Of a DNA stretch of 64,000 nucleotides, positions 11,271 through 22,799 are shown piece after piece. The notes under the pieces were generated by a model, which was not told the DNA's origin, searched no databases, and worked only from the letters and a program-made list of their open reading frames with translations. Source of the stretch: Zingiber officinale (taxonomy: Eukaryota > Streptophyta > Magnoliopsida > Zingiberales > Zingiberaceae); assembly GCF_018446385.1 (NCBI RefSeq), contig NC_055993.1, positions 42,343,645 through 42,407,644 of the forward strand, written 5' to 3'. Both the position numbers and the translations under genes were made by a program. Every line of letters begins with the position of its first letter. Positions within the stretch are counted from its first letter, which is position 1.

Positions 11271-11955
11271 GCAACCTGATGACCCCTTTCACATACAAAT
11301 GTGTTAACTGCTCAATAGAGTAAGATGTTCTGATTGCTAGGAAATGAGCAGACTTGATCAATCTGTCTACTATTACCCAGATAGCATCATAACCATTCGT
11401 AGTTCTGGGTAATCGTACTATAAAATCCATAGATATATCCTCCCACTTCCACTCTGGGATCTGGATAGGTTGCAGAACTCTGTCTGGTCTCTGATGTTCT
11501 ACTTTAACTCGTTGACAAATCAGACAGGTACTGATGTATCTAGCAACATCTCTCTTCATTCCAGACCACCAGAAGTGTTCCTTTAAATCTTGGTACATCT
11601 TGGTGGAACCAAGATGCATTGCATTGGGTGTTCTATGGGCTTCCTTTAGAATTTTCTTTCGCGGGTCTTCTTGATTAGGGACACAAAGACGATTACCATA
11701 ATATAGCATCCCACGGGCTGATATTCGAAACTCCCCATTTTCTCCGTCTTGTATTCCCTGCTTGATCTTCTGAATATTAGGATCTTCATCCTGCCCTTTC
11801 TGTATATCATCAAGCAAGGTTGACACTAGTGTCAAAGTGGAGAGCTGCCAATAATAATTTCTAGCCCAAAATTTACTACTTCGTTCCGTAGGGGGTTGGG
11901 ACATGGTAGATAAGGACAATAAAGTTGCGCAAGATTTTCTACTTAGTGCATCTGC
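11271..11955 (-). pseudogene. Chromovirus integrase fragment (Tekay/Del-like)
   Basis: The minus frame encodes the RNase H-integrase linker, the integrase zinc-finger region (HLGSTKMYQDL ... CLICQRVK) and the start of the catalytic core (WEDISMDFIVRLP, carrying the first Asp). The text matches the Tekay/Del chromovirus style. It is cut at 11271 by the E1 LTR, so the other catalytic residues are missing here. Upstream it is interrupted by the giant solo LTR; across that gap the reading KVNKVAD-ALSRKS is continuous. It is a pseudogene by disruption. Confidence 0.92.
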
Positions 11956-12842
11956 TGTAACGCCCGCCCTCCCTGCTAACCCTAAGGGACGGGGCTACGA
12001 TACTCTATGTACATATTACAGCGGAAGACTTGAAATAATTTTCTTAGTTTAATAAAACTTTTCTTTTATTTTCAAATCCGAACTACACTAATATGGTTTC
12101 CATAACATGATAACAAGATAAATAGAAACATAACATCAAGTTACCCATATAGTACTACAATTTACGAAACCAAAGCGAAATTCTTAAAAGTTCTTAAAGC
12201 AGGTTCTTATTTGGTTGCCTAGCCACCGCCACACACATCTCCTTGCCTCTCCTGCTGCTCCTTTAGCTCATCCAGCTTTTTCCTTTATCTGTGGTAGAAG
12301 GAAAGTAAGCTATGAGCACTCATGGCTCAGTAAGTTCCTTTCCTACTCACTAAAACCGAAAATCATCACATGATCAAAGAATATCTCAACATAACATGAT
12401 CTCAACTAGTCATGGCATAACATATCATACTCTTTAAGCATATCATGCAACATAACAAAATCATAACTAGTCATGGCATATCATCTCTTAAAGCATAGCA
12501 TGATACATAACATAATCATATCTAATCATGACATATCATAGCATCATCATAAGGTAGCATGGCATATCAAGCATAGCATGAAACATAACATACTCATATA
12601 TAATCATGGCATATCATAAACCATAGCATCATCACAACATGATCATAAGATATATGCAATATGATTTTGAAAACATGTATCCGAAAAACATGTGTATGTC
12701 TCATGATCTTTAAAACCATTTCTTCTTACATATATACTTGAACATATTATCAACTTAAAGGGGATCCCGGCTATGTACCACTTACATATTGCGCGCAACC
12801 TATGTAGGTCCAAGGTAGCAAGTCTTGAACCCTACAAGGGAA

Positions 12843-12950
12843 ACATACTAGGCCCGAGTCTTACTCCATCGACCTAGGGGCACTTAGGAGCCCATCTCTA
12901 ACGAGGCCCGAGTCTTATTCCATCGACCCCGGGGCGCTTATGGAGCTCAC
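12843..12950 (-). repeat. Twin hairpins, second giant LTR
   Basis: Two units, each starting AGGCCCGAGTCTTA and ending in CGACCTAGG or CGACCCCGG. They are homologous to 8581-8671 in the opposite orientation. Confidence 0.7.
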
Positions 12951-12974
12951 CCTTGGTACAAGCCATATAAAGTA

Positions 12975-13400
12975 AAGTACATGTCATACTTATACATATC
13001 ACACATCATAAGAGCATGCATCACTTAGGCACACATCATATCATAAAAGTATGCATCACTTAGGCATACATCATATCATAAAAGTATGCATCACTTAGGC
13101 ATACATCATATCATAAAGGTATGCATCACTTAGGCATACATCATGTCATAAAAGTATGCATCACTTAGGCATACATCATATCATAAAGGTATGCATCACT
13201 TAGGCATACATCATGTCATAAAAGAATGCATATTTTCACCACATAGCATATCATAAAAGCATGCATATTTTCACCACATAGCATATCATAAAAGCATGCA
13301 TATTTTCACCACATAGCATATCATAAAAGCATGCATATTTCTATCCACATAGCATATCATAAAAACATGCATATTTCTAGCACATGTCATATCATGGAAA
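12975..13400 (-). repeat. Short tandem repeats between twin hairpins and GGCCGAA array
   Basis: Nine or more units of about 46-60 bp containing CATATCATAAAAG and TATGCATCACTTAGG or GCATATTTTCACC. The sister LTR at 56340-56700 has a different short unit in the same place. Array-like spacing here is ordinary satellite growth, not CRISPR. Confidence 0.85.
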
Positions 13401-13499
13401 GTATGAATCACAAGCATACATATTTAAGCATAAGGGTGTATCATGTGATTATACTATCATAAGGAACATGGTAACATAGTTAACTTGGATTCTAAGCTT

Positions 13500-15095
13500 C
13501 CTAATCCCTTGGGTTCTTATCATGGCCGAACCCCCTTAGATCTCAATTTAGGTAAAAATAACCTCCAAGCATGTGGAACCTAAATTATCATCACATCAAT
13601 TTCATAGGAAGCATTATAAGCATGATTAACTTGGTTTCTAAGTTCTCCAAATCCCTAAACTTCATGTGGCCGAACCTTATCAGGTGTGAAACAAGGTCTC
13701 AAATGTCATGAAAGCATGGAAACCTTAAACCATATTTATAGCATTTTTCTTCCAAGTAACATAGTAATCATATTTGAGCTAATTCCTAAGTTCCTCAAGC
13801 CCTTAACATATGTCATGGCCAAAATTTCACAAGTATTCATTAGGGCTAAAAACAAGCATACAAGCATGTGAACTTGAACTAACATCATGTATAAATTCAT
13901 AATAAGGTATCATACAAAGGGTATGGCCGAAACTTACCCTAGCCTCATTTTAGGTCATTAAGCAACATATAGCATGAGAACTTTGGCTTTCTACTTATCA
14001 TATTTCATGTAGAGTGACATGAGCATATTTAAATTTTGTTCTAGGGTTTCTAGGGCATCTATCCCTTCATGGCCGAGACCTACAATGGTCCATTTGGGTC
14101 ATGAAAAAATTATACAAGCATGTAACACAATCAACACATTATCATATTTCCATAAGAAGCATTTTTAACACAATTGGTTTCAATTCTAAGGCCTCTAGGT
14201 CATTTAAACCCTACTTGGACGAGACCCATCAGTGGTTAACTTTGCTTCAAATAGCCTAAAAGCATAGGAAGTCATACAAGTTTCATAGCATGTATAAAGA
14301 CAAGCATAATAAACATACATGTGCATTGTGTCTTAGGCTTCCTAGGTTTCTTTCCTTTTTCTTTTATTTTTCCTCATGGCCGAAACCTACCATTCTCTAA
14401 ACTAGGTTTTAAGTGGCCTAAAGCATGGAAAACCTAAGTAAGTTTCATGGCAAAAATTACTAAGAACATCATATACAAATTTGGTTCATAAATAAGCTAG
14501 GACCCTTGTGACCTTACAAGTCATATATCATGTAACTAAATTCTCTATACCCTAATTAAGCATGAGAGCATTAAACCACTTTCATATCTTAATATCACAG
14601 AGGTCTTGAGCATGTTAAAATTTTGTTTAAGCTTTCCTAAGCTATCCATCTTAACATGGCCGAAAAATCTTAATGAAGAGTTCATGAATTTCTAGCAATA
14701 TTCAACATGCAATTCTTTAAGAGAACTCTATATTCTATCATATAAACATGGTTACTTAAATTTAAAGGTCTTCCTAACCCTAAGCTCTTTTCTTGGCCGA
14801 AACATATGAGGGGATTTCCTTTGGTTCCAAGTAACTTTCAAGCAAGAAAACCAATAAAAGATCTTTAGTAATTCATGGAGGGAATCTTGTACTAGTTTGG
14901 TTAAACAATGATTTCCCTAACCTCTTTAAAACATTTTTGGCCGAAATTCTAGGGTTAGGTACTCCTCTGACCAAGCATCATATAGGTATAAAAACATGAA
15001 GGAAAACCTTCCTACATAGCATAGAAAAAATATCATGAAATGATGACTTGTTTAAACCTTCCTAGATTTGAAACTCTTCTTTGGCCGAATTTTCT
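13500..15095 (-). repeat. About 145-bp GGCCGAA array, second giant LTR
   Basis: TGGCCGAA or close variants recur near 13523, 13668, 13817, 13922, 14070, 14215, 14375, 14657, 14793, 14939 and 15082. Most steps are 137-160 bp; one step is about double and one is short. Sequence between the marks is more diverged than in 6720-8030, so this copy is older. Confidence 0.8.
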
Positions 15096-15734
15096 TAAAT
15101 TCTATTCTAGGTTTTCTAATCCTCATAAAATCCGAAAATCACATAAAAAACCTTGTACCACAGGTGAGGGGAAGCTTACATCCTTTTCGCTTGTGGATCT
15201 AAGGTATGGTGATGGAAGAAGTAGCCTCTTCTTCTAGTTCCCTTCCCTTGTTCCTCTTGCTAAGTCCTCCTTGTATCTTAGGCTTTCTTAGAAGAAAACC
15301 TTGGCTTGGGGCCGAAGATGGAGGAGAGGGGGCTGGGGTTCTCGGTGATGGAGAGGGGAGAATGAGAGAAAAATTAGAATTCTTCTCTTTACTTGCTCCC
15401 TTTTATGTTAAGGAGGAAGAAGTAGCAAAATTAGTTTTTGCTTTCCTTCTCCCTTAGCCTTTTTTTTCTATTTTCTTTTTATTTTTATTTATTTATTTAT
15501 CCTCATCATTCATAGTGAAATAAGGGGGGATGAATCCCCTTAATTAGCCTCTTTTATTTTCGGCAAGAGAAGAGAGAAAGAGGGAGAGAAGGAAGGAAGG
15601 CAAGTTGCCTTTCTCTTGCTCTTTTCTTGTTTTCTTTTGGCTAACTTTTACTCTCACCCTTATCATGAGTTTCCCTCCTTTGCTATCAATATCTTCTCTC
15701 TATCCCAATTGGTTTCTACTAATTAATTCTATAA

Positions 15735-15775
15735 ATTATAATATAAGAGGTTCAAGGTTCAATCCTTGACCTCCT
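15735..15775 (+). other. tRNA-like hairpin, second giant LTR
   Basis: AAGAGGTTCAAGGTTCAATCC is followed by TTGACC. It forms TCAAGG-TTCAAT-CCTTGA and matches 6083-6110 on the opposite strand, with the outer C-G pair replaced by T-A. The upstream A-box region has decayed. Confidence 0.4.
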
Positions 15776-15885
15776 CTTCTTTTTATTTCATTTTATTTCT
15801 TTTTGCTTCAACCCACTTCCTTTTATTTTTCTAAGGCAAAATCCTACATTCATATGCTTATCTTAAAAGCTTAGTGGGTGTTACA

Positions 15886-16376
15886 TCTGCCACCTTATTC
15901 ACCTTCCCTAGATGGTAGAGAATTTCACAATCATAGTCTTTGACTAACTCAAGTCATCTCCGTTGTCTCATGTTTAGGTCTTTCTGAGTGAAGAAATACT
16001 TTAGGCTTTGGTGATCGGTGTAAATCTTGCACTGAGCTCCGTATAATTAATGCCTCCAGATTTTGAGAGTGAAGACTACTGCTGCTAACTCAAGGTCATG
16101 AGTAGGATAGCTCTTCTCATAATCCTTGAGTTGTCTCGAGGCATAAGCGATGACCTTGCCATTCCGCATCAGTACAACTCCGAGTCCCAATTTAGAGGCA
16201 TCACTGTAAATATTAAGGCTCTCGCCATTCTTTGAAAGAGTCAGGATTGGAGCACTGATCAATCTCCTTTTCAGTTCCATGAAACTCTTCTCACAATCCT
16301 AGAGGAGTATAGTAAGTCCTATCAGGAATTGATTGAACTACTCTCCTCCTTCCCTAGCATTCCTCCTAGCAGCCAT
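15886..16376 (-). pseudogene. Chromovirus gag start fused to RT end and RNase H
   Basis: On the minus strand an ATG at 16376 begins a gag-like MAARRNAREGGE and then hits a TAG. Within about 100 bp the sequence becomes the end of RT and RNase H ([42 protein letters not shown]). Almost all of gag, protease and RT is therefore missing. The RNase H reading runs on to KVNKVAD at the solo-LTR insertion and then into integrase at 11955. This is an internal deletion derivative of a Tekay/Del-like chromovirus, and it is non-functional. Confidence 0.85.
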
Positions 16377-16548
16377 TACCCTGTATGTCTGGTATAATCA
16401 GTCATTTTTCTGTCTCATATAACAAGATTATTAACACATAAACCATAGTAAAAATATGAATATATGTAAGGTAAATCTTACAGACTTGAAGGCGGTCATG
16501 TCCGAGTAGGAGATGGAAGTTAATGCATACACTGTCCTTCAGGAGCGG

Positions 16549-16561
16549 TGCTCTGATACCA
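16549..16561 (-). other. Primer binding site, chromovirus
   Basis: The minus strand reads TGGTATCAGAGCA, complementary to the 3' end of initiator methionine tRNA, the usual plant primer. It lies 7 bases from the LTR end at 16569 and upstream of the gag start at 16376. Confidence 0.85.
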
Positions 16562-16568
16562 ACTAAAA

Positions 16569-19500
16569 TGACATGTATATAGGGTTCATAACTTGGACAT
16601 AGTAATAACATCCTCATCTGTAAATTTTATTGATTTATGCAAGAGTTCTTAATCTTGATATAATCAAAGATTTCGATTAAGTATCATGCTTAATGGCCCT
16701 GGATAGTGTGACTTGTAGTCCATCTCCTCCTTTTGGTAACTCCACCTTCATTTCCTCTAGCATGGTCACAATACCACTCCCTTCACCTGTGCAAAAGTAC
16801 AATGTGAGTCCACTGACCCAACAAGGATATTCAAAAGTAGATACAAGGTAGGCTACTAAGGCATGTGCATTAAACAAAGAGGGAATTAAATCATAGCATA
16901 GTAAGTAAACCTTAGTAAAGCATAAAGAGATAAACATGGGGCTATAGTGGTGAACCGTTAGAGAGCACAGTCATTTATCAGTCATAAACCTTGGGAGGTA
17001 CCTCTTAGGTGTCAATCCAATCTAGTCATTTAGCAGTCATCAATCATGTTTGGAAGGACTCTCCTGATGTGCGTAGATTATATACACCTGTTTAGAATGT
17101 TTTAACGCACATTTACATATTTTACGTATTCTTTGTCTATACACTTTCATACTCTTTGACTTACTTTCAGCATAAATACTTTTCTTTATTCAGAGATCTT
17201 CTCTTGTGTATTTTCTATCTTCAAGAATCGAATTTGGTGAAGAAATGATGTTCGTGGCTGATCTAGGCAACAAGCAAAGGAAGACAACATTGGCCATGTG
17301 AGTCACAGGGTCGTGTCAAAGGAGCAGGGAGGAAAATGACCTTGACCTTGTGGAGCAAATAAGTCGTGTAGCTTCACCAGAGGAGGAGAATAACACGGCC
17401 ATGTGGATTGGCACGGTCGTGTCATCCTAGCAAGCATGACCAGAACCTAGATGTGTAGATCTACATGGCCTAAGCAACTTCTCCATATGGCCGTGCAACA
17501 TTTCCAGAGAAGAAGCAAGCCTAGGTCGTGTGTGTCACATGGCCGTGTGAGGTTTCCAGAGGCAAAGATTGGCATGACTGTGTGATCCACATGACCGTGT
17601 GAGCCAGCCTGAGGTAGAGAGTTACATGGCCGTGTAACCTTGGTTGAAGGCAAAGCAGCTAGGGCCGTGTGCGCCACACGGTCGTCGAACGGGTCGTGTG
17701 GTGTCAGTGCCCTACACTATATAAGGAGCTTCTTCCTCTTTTCAAGGGGAGGAGGCTCTCCCTTTTGGGGAGATCAAGTTTGGGGCCAGTCTCCATCTTC
17801 TCCAGCCGTGATCTAACATTCCTAAGCCATTTCCATCTCAGATTCAACTCAAGAAGCGAGGGATTGGTTCCGAAGATCACTCATCGTTGCTAGATAAGTA
17901 TTTCTATGATTTGGATTGAAATGTTTGTGATCTCTTTGTCTTCAGATCTCTATCCTTACATTATGGAGTAGATTCATTGTTCTAGAACTAAGGGAGTATT
18001 TGTGGTGTGATTTGATGTAAGAATCTCATGGATATGTCAATTTCCTATATCAATGATGTTGTTATGTTTTGTATCTATTTGATCTTGTGTGTTTTATTGT
18101 GTTTGGATCTGATTTCCATGCTTGATTGGATGTTTGTGCTACTTGTGGATCTCGTAGAGGGATTCTCTAGATCGTATGACTGAGGGGCGCTAGTGATAGG
18201 CTGCCCTACTAACGGACATCTATGGAATCACTTTGAAGGGTGAAGCTAGTTTTACAAGGAGGTGGATTGGTTGAGTGCATTTATTCCCTATGCCTTTATG
18301 TGGATTGAATGGTGATATGCTTCTATGTTGTATGACCGAGGGGTGTTGGTGACAAGCTGCCCCGCTAACGAACTTCATGGAGATCATAACTATTAAATTA
18401 TTAGAGGTATAGATAAATGTTCCTTGCCGGTTGACTTCTGCAGGAAGAAACCGATAACTTCCTACAAATGCATGACAATTGAGGATAAGAATTGGTAGAT
18501 CACCTTACATTGATAAATATCACAATGAAACCAGACTCCTAGAACTCTCACAAAAACCAAGTTCTTACATTTGTTTTTCTATTTCTAGTTGCTACTCAGT
18601 ACATTCACTTCCTTTGTCAATTGTTTAGCTAATTTGTTGTGAGACATCTCTAGTGCTTATAACCAGTTCCTGTGGATTCGATATATTTATATTATTGACG
18701 ACGAAACCATGTACTTATGGTTGTGTAACACCTCCTTGGAGCTCATCTCAAGGCGCCCAACCCGTATCAGCACCCCTTAATCCCATATTCATCTAATTAC
18801 CCTTACCTAGGAAAAATCTTCCATAATGTAGTTATAACAATCCAATGGTGTCACTATTCGGACCTTTCTTAGCCATATTTATGATGAAGTATAGTAGCAT
18901 GATTGCATCAAAGAAATTCAGAACAGATACCTATCATAAAGGATTAACATGATGACATTAACAAAAGCAGAACCTCATCGTAGTAAACAAGATATGATTT
19001 CAATATAGAACTACAACATAGCATATTGGAAGATAACATGAGGCAAATTCATAGGACAGAACTTGAACATAATAAATCTGCAACAATTCATAACTAAATA
19101 TTAGCATGGTAAGCATGACCAACGGTACTTTAACTTAGCCTAATGGATAATAACATGATTTAATTCATAAGGCAAAACTCTAACTTAGTAAGCATAAGGT
19201 AATTCACAATAAAACTTCAACATAGTATAATAGATAACAACATAGGGCAATTGCGGCAACCTTTATTAGAGCACAATCACTTAAACAACACTACTTTCCA
19301 GTATAACAAATCTGTCCAGAAAATAAGGATTTTATATCGTCACAAGAATTACATACACAATGGACCAAAACATCACCTCTATTTTGTTCAGAAATTTTGA
19401 AGCTACCACACAAAACAACATTTAGAATCCACTATCATTTCTGCACCCAAAATCCCAAACATTACCAAGAGTAAGGATTCTACACAAACCATAGTACATC

Positions 19501-20576
19501 CACCATTTCTGCCCAAAATCGCAACCCTTCAAAGCATGAATGCAAATCAAATAGGAAAAATCAACTAAATCTTTACCATCTAAATCTGTCCCAAGAACCA
19601 AAAATCTTTACAAGGCATGAGCATAGGTCTAAACCCAGAACCCCACCAATGAAAATCTATCTCAAAGAGAAAACCAAAAATCATCGCATGACATGAACAC
19701 AAAGACCCAAATTCCGAACACCACTAGTAGAAATCCGCTCCAAGGAAAAACAAAAACCGAAATCATCACAGGAACCTATAGCATAATGAAATCTCTTTAC
19801 AATCCTCCTAAATCTGCTGACCATGTCACAATTCACTCTAGACATTCAATATTTTCATCAAAACCAAACCTCACTTTCCAAAAACTGATCGGCATCCAAA
19901 AATCCTTCGAAAAGCACTTGTAAAGAAGCAGAAATCTATTAATCCATTACCTAATTCCTTCAATGGATCAAAACCAATACAAAGAGGCAATGCGATCACT
20001 AAGGAAAGAAAACAAAAGCATCACTCAAATCCGCTGTAGAAATTGAACAAGATCCCTAGCATAAAAAGACGGGGGCAGTACAATCGAAGCCTCCCTAAGG
20101 AAAACCCTCATCTGCATGTATAAAGAAAAAATTACTTGCTTGCATTAGATCCATGACATTCGAACAACCAAGAACACCATCGTCGTTCGCAAAACTAACA
20201 TCGACTTGCCCAAGAACCCTATCGGCATCTACAGAGGAAGGATACATGCCTTTTACCAAGTTCTCCTTCGTCAAAATCACGCATCCATTCTATCCTCTTC
20301 TGCCTGATATGAGTCGCAGCTTCCTCCGTCCGACGAAATCCTTCTCCCCCTCTTTCCCTACATCTTTACCCCTTTTAAAAGCACCCTCAATCCTTTCTAA
20401 TTTGGTCCCAAATTTACTAATCATCTCACCTCCAATTCTGGCCCATAAAGTTTAGTTTAGTTGCTAATCTAGGCCCCTCTAATTAGTTCTTTAGAAAACA
20501 TGCCCTAATACTTAGAAACCATAATCTTATTAAAATTCCTAGTAAAAAAAAATGTTTGAAACGGTAGGATCTTACA
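16569..20576 (-). repeat. Chromovirus LTR shared by two internal regions
   Basis: On the minus strand the LTR runs from TGTAAGATCC (20576) to ...ACATGTCA (16569). It is preceded by a polypurine tract and chromodomain coding, and followed by a primer binding site and gag start. It therefore serves as 3' LTR for the right-hand sequence and 5' LTR for the left-hand one. Another LTR (17065-18730) is nested in it, leaving about 2.3 kb of its own sequence. Near 16780, minus, GCACAGGTGAAGG resembles the acceptor-like block of the giant LTRs. No credible gene is present in 18731-20576. Confidence 0.75.
17065..18730 (+). mobile_element. Solo LTR with CACGGCCGTGT repeats
   Basis: Starts TGATGTGCG, ends TTGTGTAACA, with probable duplication TCTCC (17060-17064) and CCTCC (18731-18735), one mismatch. 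Between 17280 and 17700 it carries many copies of GGCCGTGT or CACGGTCGTG, just upstream of a TATA-like CTATATAAGG near 17718. It resembles the relics at 29446-30410 and 40073-41430. Its family is not recognised. Confidence 0.6.
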
Positions 20577-20599
20577 ACTCTCCCCCCCCCCCCCCCCCC
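20577..20599 (-). other. Polypurine tract with 18-base G run
   Basis: The minus strand has eighteen consecutive G residues (C on plus, 20582-20599), then AGAGT and the LTR start. It follows the GGGACGAAATTC motif seen at the end of plant chromovirus pol. The G run may be a slippage expansion or an assembly artefact. Confidence 0.75.
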
Positions 20600-20889
20600 T
20601 AAAAGAATTTCGTCCCAAAAATTTGACTTAAAATAGTTCGGGGTAGCGATTGCACATATCGAGCTCAGTTTCCTAAGTAGCTTCTTCCATAAGCTGATTC
20701 CTCCATAAAACTTTCACTATTCTGATCTCCTTATTCCTCAGCTTTCAGATCTATTGATCGAGAATTTTAACCTGCATTTCTTCATATGACAAATTTGGCG
20801 TCCATTGTACTGGTTCATGATGAATCACATGTGAGGGATTAGGAATGTACTTCCATAGCATAGATATGTGGAACACATTATGAACCCCT
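20600..20889 (-). pseudogene. Chromovirus pol C-terminus with chromodomain
   Basis: The minus frame reads GVHNVFHISMLWKYIPNPS, HHEPVQWTPNLSYEE, then VKVLWRNQLMEEAT and NRYPELF before a stop. This is the integrase C-terminus and chromodomain tail of a Tekay/Del-type element. Three internal stops (TAG, TGA, TAG) are consistent with transitions. It breaks off near 20890 against a Copia LTR relic. Confidence 0.85.
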
Positions 20890-20899
20890 GATAAGAAAC

Positions 20900-21339
20900 A
20901 CAAAAATTAATAAGAGGATGACATGGTCTGTGCATAATTGATCAATCTATATATCAAGGATAGAAGGATTGAGTCATATAAGATAATACACATGGAAATG
21001 TTAGGTCAGATCTTGACATTCTCGTCACTTGGATAGAAATGATGTTTTGCTAGATGTCACTCATTGCTTATGTATATAAGATGGTTTTAGAAACATTGCC
21101 AATGTTACGAGAACCTATTAGCTCACACACACAAAGAACATGTTAATTTAAAGATAGGTTCATATGATGGATCATTAGATTAAGTCTAATCCAAATTAGA
21201 CTCATTAAGTTAGACTCAATTGGATCCAACTATTGGATTGAGTCCAATTCAAATTAGACTCATGAAGTCAATTTAGATTGATGAGGATCAATGAGTTGGA
21301 CTCATTGGATGAACTCGAATTCACCAAGGAAGAGGAAAG
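20900..21339 (+). repeat. Old Copia LTR relic, left half
   Basis: Diverged copy of E1 LTR sequence matching about 10180-10690 (GAGGATGACATGGTCTGTGC, GGTTCATATGATG and others). The right half resumes at 25233 after a nested element. The five bases GAAAG at 21335-21339 are that element's target copy. Confidence 0.75.
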
Positions 21340-22229
21340 TGTTAGTACGCTAGTGGCCGACAAGAGGTGGTTGAGTTTATCTGTCAAAACTTAAAATAAT
21401 ACCTTTCCCGTTCTTTCAACTCAGATTAACAGTAATAGTATAATTAAAATAAAAATAAGAAAATAAATAAAGAGGCGCAGAGTTTACTTGGTTACAACCT
21501 AGGTGGTTGTTAATCCAAGATAAGTGAAAGCACAATAGAAATCTCCTTCGGTGAAGGCAGAGAAGCCTCTTACACTCGTTAATTGCTTAGACTATTGCTA
21601 GGAAAGGAATATAGTAGTTGTTGTGAAGTTGTTGTCTATTTCCTAACTCCAAGGGCCTTTTTATAGCTCTTGGGAAACTCTATCCATGGGTGGAAGGCTC
21701 CTCTAACAGACTAGATGGTGCCTCCAATGAGGCGCCAAAGGATATAGCTTTATCCCTTGGGAATGGTAAAATTAGCCTGGTCGAAGGCACCTTCCAGCCA
21801 TTGAAGGCACCTTCCACAGTGAAGGTGCGGAGGCACCTTCAACTCCCTTTGAAGGCACCTCCAGCAGCACTTACAGCCACCTTTTCCTCTTCTGCTGCTC
21901 CGACTGCCTGGGTGATCGTGGTCATCTGGGATAGGGCTCACCCAAACCCATTTCTTGGTCTTGTCCTCGAGCAAGCTTCTGCTCTGGCTTCTCGTCCCTC
22001 GGAACGTCGTGCATGTCCTTCTCGTTCACCAATGTACTCTTCCGCAGCACCTCATCTCTCGGATGCACCGAGCCCGTTAGCTCCCTTCTCGTGCTATCCT
22101 TCTCACTAGCTGCATCTTCTGCTCGACTTCTTGTGTTCCTAAGCTCTTGTACACAAACACAAGGATCAAACATAACAAAACCTAACCTAACATGGTTAAT
22201 CACATCAAAACTACCACGGGGTTCCAACA
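21340..22229 (-). repeat. 3' LTR of gag-only element
   Basis: On the minus strand TGTTGGAACCCCG...GTACTAACA. A TATA-like GCTATAAAAAGG lies near 21655-21670, with GAAGGCACCT repeats upstream of it in the sense direction. Confidence 0.9.
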
Positions 22230-22639
22230 ATCTCTCCCTTTATGATGTGCACCCAGGTTCAAGTTAGGGTAAAAACAATACAATAAAAGTAATAATAACA
22301 TTTTAGGAACATTAGGTATAATGTTTCAAAATTAAAAATTTTATAATGTTGCAAAATTCAAAATGTTAAAGTTAAAAGTTAAAATTTTTAAATCTCCCCC
22401 TAAATTTGTGTCTATTCCTCCCCCTTTGATCACATTAAAAATAAGAAAAATAACATAAAAAGTTAGAAAGTCTTGAAATAAATTTTAGGGGCCTTAAAAA
22501 AAATTCAATAAAGTCATACTTTATATTCAACAAGAAAGAGTTTTAAAGAAAACATTTTGTCAATTCTAAAAACTTGACTAATCCTTAAAAAAACTTGTTA
22601 AATAATAATAGTAAATTGTTTAACAGTTAGTCAATTAAA

Positions 22640-22770
22640 CATTTAATTCAATAATTGGCTTCCAAGCTGTGGCGAGGCACTAGGCCTTCTTGGATATTAG
22701 AACAACAACCACTTTCTTAGACAAAACCTTTTAAAGAAATTAATATTTGATTTCCTTTCTAATATTTTAA
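22640..22770 (-). other. Conserved non-coding block after gag, SIRE type
   Basis: The minus strand carries AGAAAGTGGTTG, CCAAGAAGGCCTAGTG and CGCCACAGCTTGG. It aligns with 46180-46290 in E4, although no open frame spans it in either element. It lies at the same place, after the gag segment ending in YWVPK. Confidence 0.65.
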
Positions 22771-22799
22771 CCTTGTTTTAAGAATTTTAGTCTAAGCAT

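Larger units (their letters stand above)
11956..15885 (-). mobile_element. Giant chromovirus-type solo LTR nested in chromovirus pol
   Basis: A 3930-bp unit, reading TGTAACACCCACTAAG...GGGCGTTACA on the minus strand, with a perfect TCTGC duplication at 11951-11955 and 15886-15890. It interrupts the linker between RNase H and integrase. It shares termini and internal layout with 5972-9403. From the left: conserved 3' block and inverted arm (12289-12300), twin hairpins, short tandem repeats, GGCCGAA array, inverted arm (15152-15163), donor-like site and tRNA-like hairpin. Small reading frames inside, including 15206-15457, have no support as genes. Confidence 0.95.

Noticed and set aside
12975..13400. 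CRISPR-like repeat-spacer pattern
   Set aside because: The host is a plant, units touch without unique spacers, and no cas genes are present.
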